A stretch of 5,284 nt of DNA from Acidobacteriota bacterium. Its GTDB lineage: Bacteria; Acidobacteriota; Vicinamibacteria; Vicinamibacterales; Vicinamibacteraceae. Below are positions 1 to 5,284 of this stretch, in pieces. The stretch is taken from assembly GCA_023427865.1 (NCBI GenBank), contig JAEYZV010000407.1:1-5284 (forward strand), given 5' to 3'. Positions within the stretch are counted from its first letter, which is position 1; each line of letters opens with the position of its first letter. The position numbers and the translations under genes were made by a program. The notes under the pieces were generated by a model. It did no database searches, was not told the origin of the DNA, and was given only the letters and a program-made list of their open reading frames with translations.

Positions 1-20
1 AATTGTCATAGCATCTGCGC

Positions 21-1136
21 ATGCCACGCAGCGCCACGGCCCTGCCGAAGTATCAGGTGGTGTTCGACGCCCTGCTCGAAGAGATCCGGTCTGGCAGGCT
101 CCCGGACGGCGCGCGCCTGCCCAGCGAAGCCGAACTCGTGGATCGGTTCGGTGCGTCACGCATCACCGTCGGGCGTGCGATGCGCGACCTGCAGCAACAG
201 GGGCTCGTCGAGCGCCGCGTCGGTTCCGGTACCTACGTCCGACGCCTGACCAGCGCCGATGCCGGTGAGTGCACGTTCGGCATCCTCGTGCCGGACCTGC
301 CGGACATCGAGATTTTCGAGCCCCTCGTTCGCAGCCTCATTTCCTGTCCCGACGCTCGGCCGCATGCGTTCCTGTGGGGCGGTGGCGACGGGGCCGCGGG
401 CTCGCGGGTCGCGTCGACGTGGGCGCGTGCGCAGCAGTACGTCGCCCGCCGCGTCGATGGGGTGTTCTTCGCGCCACTCGAGAACCTGCCCCCTGACGAC
501 CCGGCAAACATCCGCGTGGTGACGGCGCTCGACGAGGCGGGCATCCCGGTGGTGCTCCTCGATCGCTCCGTGTACCCATACCCGAAGCGAGGACCATACG
601 ATCTCGTCGGCATCGACAATCGCCGTACGGGCTTCGCCATCACGGAACATCTGCTTGCGCAGGGCGCCAGACGCGTGGCGTTCCTCGGCGCCATGAACGC
701 CGCGTCGACGATCGGGGCTCGCCGGGCGGGGTATCGCGAAGCGCTCGAGACCCACGGGGCCGACACGTCCCTCATGGCGCCCGTGCCGGCGCCGGACGAT
801 CGGGCCGCCGTCGCCGCCTATCTCGATCGACACCGGCCGGACGCAATCGTCTGCGCCAACGATCGCAGCGCCGCGCGCCTCATGCACACGCTGCTCGGGC
901 TCGGGCGCAGGATCCCCGAGGACATCCGGCTCGCAGGCGTGGACGACGTCGAGTACGCGGCGTGGCTGCCCGTGCCGCTGACGACCATGCACCAGCCCGT
1001 GCAGCAGATCGGCGAGTCGGCCATGGCGGCCATGCTCGAACGACGGGCGCATCCCGAGCGTCCTGCACGCGATATCTTCGTGCAGTGCCCGCTCGTCGTT
1101 CGCCGGTCGTGCGGTGCGCGCGGCGACGCACCCTGA
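21..1136 (+). CDS. GntR-family regulator with LacI-type effector-binding domain
   Basis: This is a 371-residue one-component transcriptional regulator, predicted cytoplasmic and DNA-binding. Residues about 10-74 form a GntR winged helix-turn-helix: the LPSEAELVDRFGASRITV stretch (33-50) is the classic recognition-helix region, and VERRVGSGTYV (63-73) is the wing. Residues about 84-365 match a LacI/GalR periplasmic-binding-protein-like domain: GILVPDL (87-93), GIDN (197-200), a CANDRSA stretch (278-284), AGVDDVEYA (305-313), PLTTMHQP (319-326) and a closing LVVRRSC (358-364). This GntR-plus-Peripla_BP architecture is known from AraR-type sugar regulators, so a sugar or sugar derivative is the likely effector (inference). 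The start is the only ATG following an in-frame TAG at 9-11; no convincing ribosome binding site is visible in the 20 bases available. Its promoter lies outside or at the window edge. It converges on the deacetylase genes, so a link to them is not implied. The operator and target genes cannot be told from this window. Confidence 0.93.
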   Translation: MPRSATALPKYQVVFDALLEEIRSGRLPDGARLPSEAELVDRFGASRITVGRAMRDLQQQGLVERRVGSGTYVRRLTSADAGECTFGILVPDLPDIEIFEPLVRSLISCPDARPHAFLWGGGDGAAGSRVASTWARAQQYVARRVDGVFFAPLENLPPDDPANIRVVTALDEAGIPVVLLDRSVYPYPKRGPYDLVGIDNRRTGFAITEHLLAQGARRVAFLGAMNAASTIGARRAGYREALETHGADTSLMAPVPAPDDRAAVAAYLDRHRPDAIVCANDRSAARLMHTLLGLGRRIPEDIRLAGVDDVEYAAWLPVPLTTMHQPVQQIGESAMAAMLERRAHPERPARDIFVQCPLVVRRSCGARGDAP

Positions 1137-1163
1137 TCGCGCGCGCGTCGTCACCCCGACTCA

Positions 1164-1186
1164 CGACGTGCCATCGAGGCACGTCG
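1164..1186 (+). terminator. Perfect hairpin in the convergent gap, possible terminator
   Basis: A perfect 9-bp inverted repeat, cgacgtgcc / ggcacgtcg, with a 5-base loop lies 27 bases after the regulator's stop codon. No T-run follows it on either strand, so it is not a textbook intrinsic terminator. It could act as a transcript-end stabiliser or a bidirectional stop between the convergent genes. The rest of the 157-base gap (1137-1293) holds only weaker pairings: gccgcg (1211-1216) with cgcggc (1224-1229) around a TTTT-containing loop, and ggcgg (1237-1241) with ccgcc (1247-1251). No gene is visible in the gap. Confidence 0.35.
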
Positions 1187-1293
1187 CCAATTGCCCTCGG
1201 CTGCGAGGTCGCCGCGTTTTGCGCGCGGCCGTCACGGGCGGATGCCCCGCCTAGCCGTCACTCGGCGCCGTGGTCGTCGTCGCTCGCGGTGCG

Positions 1294-2187
1294 TCAGCGG
1301 GGCACCAGCGTGTCCAACTGCTCGGGACGCACCCGCCGGCCGTACTGATTGAGCTGGAATGCCTCGGCGTACTTCACCTTCGAGCCGCGCTCCTGTCCGT
1401 ACCGCGCGATGAGCTGCGGCCGGAACTCGTCGGCCGCCGACGCGAGCCAGCCCTTCACGGTCTCGAGGATGTAGGCCTTGCGCGCTGCCTCGTCGGTCGG
1501 CATGTTCGGCAGCGTGCGGCCCTGCCAGGAGTCGGCGTCGGCGAACTGCGACGGCATGGCGGCGATGCAGGCGAACTTCTTCTCGGCGACGGCGTCGATG
1601 TCCACCACCACATCCGGCTTGAAGGCACTCGGTGTGGTGAAGCCATCGGCGGAGTTGAGGTAGATCGGGTTGCCCTGCGTCGGTGGCGTGTCGGGGACGA
1701 AGAACGGCGCCCCGACGACGACGGCCGTGTCATCGAGGAGCACGCCGACATTGCGATGGTCCGGATGGTAGTCGTAGCGGCGGTGGCCGATGACGATGTC
1801 GGCCTGCCAGTCGCGGATCTTGCGGGCGAAGGTCTTGCGCGTGGCGAGATCGGGCACGAGTTCGCCGTCGTGGATGTCGAGCACGTCGGTCGTGATGCCC
1901 AGGATCCGCGCGCATTCCTGGACTTCCTTGGTGCGACGGATGGCGAGCGGGCCGCCGGCCTGCGAGAAGTGGCCGATGTCGCCGTTGGTCGCCGCGACGA
2001 ACTTCACCTTGTGCCCCTGCGCCGCCCACAGGGCGGCGACCCCTGCCGCCTGCAACTCCGCATCGTCGGGATGCGCGCCGAAGACGATGATGCGCAGTTG
2101 CCGAGATGCGGCGGGTTGGGTGGCCGACACCGCGACGCCGCACGCGAGCGCGGCAACAGCGAAGGCAACGAGGAACGTTCGAGACAT
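1294..2187 (-). CDS. Exported PIG-L/LmbE-family deacetylase, copy A
   Basis: This 297-residue protein belongs to the PIG-L/LmbE superfamily of metal-dependent N-acetyl-sugar deacetylases (relatives include MshB and PIG-L). Residues 1-22 look like a Sec signal peptide: SR basic start, a hydrophobic core of A, V, L and F, and a probable cleavage after VSA (20-22), so the enzyme is predicted to be exported. The family signature AHPDDAE lies at 38-44 and the second motif HPDH at 141-144. By analogy with MshB, H39, D42 and H144 should bind zinc, with D41 as general base and H141 as the partner histidine. The frame stays open upstream to 2622, but the M at 2187 is chosen because the signal peptide begins there and the paralog has exactly the same length. 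A weak GGTGA precedes the start by four bases. The substrate is unknown; an amidated or acetylated glycan or glycoconjugate is a family-based guess. It is the downstream member of a tandem pair, 152 bases after copy B. Confidence 0.93.
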   Translation of the reverse strand: MSRTFLVAFAVAALACGVAVSATQPAASRQLRIIVFGAHPDDAELQAAGVAALWAAQGHKVKFVAATNGDIGHFSQAGGPLAIRRTKEVQECARILGITTDVLDIHDGELVPDLATRKTFARKIRDWQADIVIGHRRYDYHPDHRNVGVLLDDTAVVVGAPFFVPDTPPTQGNPIYLNSADGFTTPSAFKPDVVVDIDAVAEKKFACIAAMPSQFADADSWQGRTLPNMPTDEAARKAYILETVKGWLASAADEFRPQLIARYGQERGSKVKYAEAFQLNQYGRRVRPEQLDTLVPR

Positions 2188-2244
2188 GAGATCACCACGA
2201 AGGACGCGCAGGAGTGGCTGAGCGTGCGTCGATGAAAAGGGATT

Positions 2245-2274
2245 GGCAGGCGCCCCCGGACCGGGGCGCCTGCC
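2245..2274 (-). terminator. Intrinsic-terminator-like hairpin between the two deacetylase genes
   Basis: A perfect 12-bp inverted repeat, ggcaggcgcccc / ggggcgcctgcc, encloses a 6-base loop. Read on the minus strand it lies 65 bases after the stop of copy B and is followed by AATCCCTTTT, giving a GC-rich stem followed within six bases by a short U-run. This fits termination of the copy B transcript before copy A, or partial attenuation that lowers copy A expression. The U-tract is short and interrupted, so efficiency is uncertain. Confidence 0.55.
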
Positions 2275-2282
2275 GCGGATTC

Positions 2283-2332
2283 GAAGGCCGACGGCCTTGA
2301 CGACGGCCGACGGCCGGATGACGAAGGCCGAC
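2283..2332. repeat. Imperfect tandem repeat, about 20-base period, with internal palindromes
   Basis: Three copies of a GA(A/C)GGCCGAC core start at 2283, 2302 and 2323, giving units of 19 and 21 bases plus a partial third. The first unit contains the palindrome aaggcc-gac-ggcctt (2284-2298) and the second contains cggcc-gac-ggccg (2304-2316). The array lies just after the stop codon of copy B and before the terminator-like hairpin. The core 7-mer GGCCGAC also occurs by chance inside several genes here, so only the spacing and the palindromes support a real repeat. Its function is unknown. Confidence 0.5.
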
Positions 2333-2339
2333 TCCTGCG

Positions 2340-3233
2340 CTACTTCGGGAACAGCTCCGATAGCGCTTCGGGCCGGACCTGGCGCCCATACTGGTTCAAC
2401 TGGAACGCCTCGGCGTACTTCACCTTCGAGCCGCGCTCCTGTCCGTAGCGGGCGATGAGCTGGGCGCGGTACTGGTCGGCCACCGCGGCGGTCCGCTGCT
2501 TGGCAAGCTCCAGCAGGTACGCCGGGCGCTTGGCATCGTCCTTCGGCACGTCGGGCCGCGTGCGCCCCTGCCACGAGTCGGCGTCGCCGAACTGCGATGG
2601 CATCGCGCTGATGCACTGCCACTTCTTCTCGGCGGCGGCATCGATGTCGACGACCACGCTCGGTTCGAACGGCTTGGGGTCGACGAAGTTGTCGGAGTAA
2701 TTCAGGTAGATCGGGTTGCCCTTGGTCGGCGGCGTGTCGGGGACGAAGAACGCGGCCCCGACGACGACGGCCGTGTCATTGAGCAGCACACCGACGTAGC
2801 GATGGTCCGGGTGGTAGTCGTACGGGCGGTGACCCATGACGATGTCGGCCTGCCAGTCGCGGATCTTGCGGGCAAAGACCTTGCGCGTCTCGAGGTCGGG
2901 CTCGAGCTCGCCGTCATGGATGTCGAGGACGTCCGTGGTGATGCCGAGGATTCGGGCGCACTCCTGCACTTCCTTGTTGCGGCGGATCGCGAGCGGGCCG
3001 CCAGCCTGCGAGAAGTGGCCGATGTCGCCGTTCGTGGCGGCGACGAACTTCACCTTGTGGCCCTGTGCGGCCCACAACGCAGCCACACCGGCGGCCTTGA
3101 GCTCCGCATCGTCGGGATGCGCCCCGAAGGCGATGATGCGCAGTTGGCGCGGGGCCGAAGGTTGCGTGGCGGAGACCGCCACGCCCAGGGCCAGGAGACA
3201 GAAACCGAGAGAGGGGAGAAGGCGACGAGACAT
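2340..3233 (-). CDS. Exported PIG-L/LmbE-family deacetylase, copy B
   Basis: This second 297-residue PIG-L/LmbE-type deacetylase aligns end to end with copy A without a gap. By hand count 235 of 297 residues are identical (about 79%). It keeps the whole predicted catalytic set: AHPDDAE at 38-44 and HPDH at 141-144, within YDYHPDH. The first 22 residues form a different but equally good Sec signal peptide ending in VSA, so export is predicted. Differences from copy A cluster in the signal peptide, at about 178-192 and at about 223-257; the block 261-284 is identical. The start at 3233 gives the same length as copy A; an in-frame ATG at 3242 would add only three residues (MRD), and neither start has a strong Shine-Dalgarno sequence. 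The gene follows guaB on the same strand after a 208-base repeat-bearing gap, so it probably has its own promoter, though none is clear. The substrate is unknown. Confidence 0.94.
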   Translation of the reverse strand: MSRRLLPSLGFCLLALGVAVSATQPSAPRQLRIIAFGAHPDDAELKAAGVAALWAAQGHKVKFVAATNGDIGHFSQAGGPLAIRRNKEVQECARILGITTDVLDIHDGELEPDLETRKVFARKIRDWQADIVMGHRPYDYHPDHRYVGVLLNDTAVVVGAAFFVPDTPPTKGNPIYLNYSDNFVDPKPFEPSVVVDIDAAAEKKWQCISAMPSQFGDADSWQGRTRPDVPKDDAKRPAYLLELAKQRTAAVADQYRAQLIARYGQERGSKVKYAEAFQLNQYGRQVRPEALSELFPK

Positions 3234-3249
3234 GTCGCGCATTCTAGAC

Positions 3250-3277
3250 CGGGTGCGGGGTTCCGGGTATCGGGTAC
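3250..3277. repeat. Degenerate 7-base tandem repeat upstream of deacetylase copy B
   Basis: Four consecutive 7-base units resembling cgggtNc occupy 3250-3256, 3257-3263, 3264-3270 and 3271-3277. The second unit differs most (ggggttc). The array starts about 17 bases before the start codon of copy B, in its 5' leader. It contains no stem large enough to act as a terminator. Arrays of this kind are low-complexity spacer sequence; a regulatory role is not shown. Confidence 0.55.
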
Positions 3278-3373
3278 CGCGGAGCGCGGATCGATGACGC
3301 CTGGCGCCGTCGCCTTGGGCCACGCTCGGAGAGCGGGCCCTGCCAACGGCGAGCTGCCGGCTGACATCCGGTA

Positions 3374-3396
3374 GGGCCGGCTGTCCCAGCCGGGCC
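3374..3396. repeat. GC-rich hairpin, REP-like, downstream of guaB
   Basis: The arms gggccggctg (3374-3383) and cagccgggcc (3387-3396) pair at 9 of 10 positions around a 3-base loop. On the minus strand the element lies about 45 bases past the guaB stop. It has no following U-run, so it resembles a repetitive extragenic palindrome more than an intrinsic terminator. It could still protect the guaB 3' end. Whether it recurs in the genome cannot be seen here. Confidence 0.45.
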
Positions 3397-3407
3397 TGCA
3401 GCGCCAA

Positions 3408-3445
3408 CGACAGCCGACGGGCGAACGACGAAGACCGGCTCTTAC
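3408..3445. repeat. Segment similar to the 2301-2338 intergenic repeat
   Basis: These 38 bases match 2301-2338 at 30 positions without a gap (hand alignment). Both segments overlap the stop-codon end of a minus-strand gene: this one runs into the last codon of guaB (TAA at 3442-3444), and the other ends just before the stop of copy B (2340-2342). The shared placement hints at a mobile or copied 3'-end spacer element. At this GC content 79% over 38 bases is suggestive only. Confidence 0.35.
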
Positions 3446-4986
3446 CGCTCGACGCGGTAGTTGGGCGACTCCTTGGTGATGATCACGTCGTGGACGTGGC
3501 TCTCGCGCTGGCCTGCCGGCGTCACGCGAATCAGGTGGGCATCGCGCTGCAGTTCCTCGATACCGCGGCAGCCGCAGTAACCCATGCCGGCGCGCAGGCC
3601 GCCAACGAGCTGGTGCACCATCGCCGCGACCGAGCCTTTGTGCGCCACCCGACCCTCGATGCCCTCGGGCACGAGCTTGTCGGTGCCTTCGCCGGTGACG
3701 GCATTCAGCTCGAACTCGTCCTGGAAGTAGCGATCGCGGGAGCCCCGACGCATCGCGCCGATCGAGCCCATGCCGCGGTACTCCTTGAAGGACCGTCCCT
3801 GGAAGAGGATCAGCTCGCCCGGGCTCTCGTCAGTGCCGGCAAAGAGGCTGCCGATCATCACCGTGCTGCCGCCGACGGCGATGGCCTTGGTGATGTCGCC
3901 CGAGTAGCGGATGCCGCCATCGGCGATGACGGGGATGTCGTGGGGCCGTGCCGCGCGCGCGCATTCGGCAATGGCCGACACCATGGGGACGCCGATGCCG
4001 GCGATGACGCGGGTGGTGCAGATCGACCCTGCGCCGATGCCCACCTTCACGGCGTCGACGCCGATCCTGATCAGGTCGGTCGTGGCCGCCCCGGTGGCCA
4101 CGTTCCCGGCCACCAGGTCCACCTCCGGGAACTTCTGGCGCAGTGTGCGCACCATCTCCAGGACGCCGGCCGAGTGTCCGTGCGCGGTGTCGATGATCAG
4201 CACGTCGACGTGCGCGGCGACGAGCGCCTCGGCGCGTTCGATCGTGTCCTTGGCGACCCCTACGGCAGCGCCGACGCGCAGCCGGCCCAGGTCGTCCTTG
4301 CAGGCAAACGGGTACTTGATCGCCTTCTGGATGTCCTTGACGGTAATCAGGCCCTTGAGCCGGTACTCGTGGTCGACCACCAGCAGCTTCTCGACCTTGT
4401 GGGTGTGCAGGATGTCCTGCGCCTGGTCGAGCGTGGTGCCGACCGGAACGGTAATCAGGTCGTCACGCGTCATGATCTCCGCGATCGGCCGTTCGAGGCG
4501 CGTCTCGAATCGCAGGTCGCGGTTGGTGAGGATGCCGACGAGCCGGCCGTCCTTGCTGCCGTCGGCGGTGATGGGCACGCCGGAGATGCGGTATTGCCGC
4601 ATCAACTGGTGCGCCTCCGCGATCGAGTGCGTGGGCGAGAGCGTGATCGGGTTGACGATCATGCCGCTCTCGGAGCGCTTCACCCGGTCGACCTCGTTGG
4701 CCTGATCCTCGATCGGCAGGTTCTTGTGGACGATGCCGATGCCGCCCTGCTGGGCCACGGCGATGGCCAGGGCCGACTCGGTGACGGTGTCCATCGCCGC
4801 GCTGGCGAGAGGCACGTTCAGCCGGATGTTTCGGGTGAACCGCGACGAGATGTCCACCTGGCTGGGGAGTACCTCCGACTTGCGGGGTACGAGCAGGATG
4901 TCGTCGAAGGTCAGCGCGGTCTGGAGGCCGCGCTCGACCTGTTCGGCCGGGGAGAGGGCAGCGAGGGTGTCCGTGGTCATGGGCAT
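3442..4986 (-). CDS. guaB: Inosine-5'-monophosphate dehydrogenase (IMPDH)
   Basis: GuaB oxidises IMP to XMP with NAD+, the committed step of guanine nucleotide synthesis, as a cytoplasmic tetramer or octamer. The 514-residue protein has the full family layout: an N-terminal part of the TIM barrel with LTFDDILLVP (25-34) and SAAMDTVTE (62-70); a Bateman module of two CBS domains (about 109-160 and 171-222); then the rest of the barrel. The catalytic loop GIGAGSICTTR (316-326) carries the nucleophile C323. IADGGIR (354-360) binds IMP phosphate, MGSIGAM is at 406-412, the flap R419-Y420 dyad is within RDRYFQ, and EGIEGRV is at 441-447. It ends with the typical SHVHDVIITKESPNY. Two things differ from E. 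coli GuaB: about 16 extra N-terminal residues and a flap a few residues longer after RYFQ. The start is M1 at 4986 or M3 at 4980; neither has a strong Shine-Dalgarno sequence. The gene follows secA on the same strand after 88 bases; guaA is not in the window. Confidence 0.98.
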   Translation of the reverse strand: MPMTTDTLAALSPAEQVERGLQTALTFDDILLVPRKSEVLPSQVDISSRFTRNIRLNVPLASAAMDTVTESALAIAVAQQGGIGIVHKNLPIEDQANEVDRVKRSESGMIVNPITLSPTHSIAEAHQLMRQYRISGVPITADGSKDGRLVGILTNRDLRFETRLERPIAEIMTRDDLITVPVGTTLDQAQDILHTHKVEKLLVVDHEYRLKGLITVKDIQKAIKYPFACKDDLGRLRVGAAVGVAKDTIERAEALVAAHVDVLIIDTAHGHSAGVLEMVRTLRQKFPEVDLVAGNVATGAATTDLIRIGVDAVKVGIGAGSICTTRVIAGIGVPMVSAIAECARAARPHDIPVIADGGIRYSGDITKAIAVGGSTVMIGSLFAGTDESPGELILFQGRSFKEYRGMGSIGAMRRGSRDRYFQDEFELNAVTGEGTDKLVPEGIEGRVAHKGSVAAMVHQLVGGLRAGMGYCGCRGIEELQRDAHLIRVTPAGQRESHVHDVIITKESPNYRVER

Positions 4987-5006
4987 CAGGAGCGTGGATA
5001 CACGAA

Positions 5007-5026
5007 AGGCCGACAGACGTCGGCCT
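5007..5026 (-). terminator. Hairpin between secA and guaB, probable weak terminator or leader structure
   Basis: The perfect 8-bp inverted repeat aggccgac / gtcggcct with a 4-base loop lies 48 bases past the secA stop and about 20 bases before the guaB start. Read on the minus strand, the stem runs straight into CCTTTCGTGT, so the U-tract is only three bases. It could end secA transcripts weakly or act as a leader structure in guaB mRNA. No riboswitch-like fold fits in the 88-base gap (4987-5074), and I see no clear promoter there. Confidence 0.4.
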
Positions 5027-5074
5027 CATGGTGTTCGTGCGGGAGAAACGCCGTGGCGCGGGCGACGGCCGGCG

Positions 5075-5284
<210 letters not shown>

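Noticed and set aside
1..20. Promoter or operator for the regulator (aattgtcatagcat)
   Set aside because: Only 20 bases are available and no complete promoter pair or palindrome can be shown.
156..1154. Long open frame (332 codons) on the minus strand, opposite the regulator
   Set aside because: Its product is rich in Arg, His and Ala with no recognisable domain, and it lies antisense to a gene with clear motifs; it is a by-product of high third-position GC.
1270..2235. Open frame of 321 codons on the plus strand, opposite deacetylase copy A
   Set aside because: It mirrors the codon bias of copy A, has low-complexity Arg/Gly/Val/Asp-rich sequence, and a similar shadow appears opposite copy B, as expected from the paralogy.
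2188..2622. N-terminal extension of deacetylase copy A by 145 codons
   Set aside because: The extension runs through the terminator-like hairpin and into copy B in another frame; the signal peptide and equal length of the paralog place the start at 2187.
3234..3407. N-terminal extension of deacetylase copy B by 58 codons
   Set aside because: It would translate the heptamer repeat and put the signal peptide in the middle of the protein; the start at 3233 matches copy A in length.
3911..4705. Open frame of 264 codons on the plus strand, opposite guaB
   Set aside because: It is Ser/Arg/Thr-rich without motifs and fully antisense to the well-conserved guaB.
4987..5074. Purine riboswitch ahead of guaB
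   Set aside because: The gap is only 88 bases and shows one simple hairpin, without the three-way junction needed for a purine-sensing fold.

Overview
The window is high-GC bacterial chromosome, with codons rich in G/C at the third position and long antisense open frames as a by-product. Its genes are a GntR/LacI-type chimeric regulator, two exported PIG-L deacetylases, guaB and the end of secA. Together with intergenic spacers full of short GC-rich hairpins and degenerate repeats, this suggests a soil-type Acidobacteriota (Vicinamibacteria-like) or similar high-GC Gram-negative. That placement is an impression from style, not a proof.

Layout, left to right. (1) 21-1136, plus strand: a 371-residue transcriptional regulator with a GntR winged helix-turn-helix fused to a LacI-type sugar-binding effector domain; its regulated genes are not evident here. 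(2) 1137-1293: a convergent gap with a perfect 9-bp hairpin. (3) 1294-2187 and 2340-3233, minus strand: two tandem paralogous PIG-L/LmbE-type metal-dependent deacetylases, each exactly 297 residues with a Sec signal peptide, aligning without gaps at about 79% identity (235/297 by hand count). The 152-base gap between them holds a terminator-like hairpin and a small GC-rich tandem repeat. (4) 3234-3441: a 208-base non-coding gap with a degenerate 7-base tandem repeat, a hairpin, and a 38-base segment resembling the repeat between the paralogs. (5) 3442-4986, minus strand: guaB, IMP dehydrogenase, complete with both CBS domains and the catalytic cysteine. (6) 4987-5074: a short leader with an 8-bp hairpin. 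(7) 5075-5284, minus strand: the last 69 codons of secA, ending in the zinc-binding SEC-C motif.

Transcription on the minus strand runs secA, guaB, deacetylase B, deacetylase A. The hairpins and the gap sizes (88, 208 and 152 bases) suggest several transcription units rather than one tight operon. The regulator is convergent with this set and is probably not part of it. secA and guaB are housekeeping genes. The two exported deacetylases are the accessory element; their substrate is unknown. I see no mobile element, CRISPR array, RNA gene or obviously novel multi-gene system. The most interesting feature is the recent-looking but already diverging deacetylase pair.
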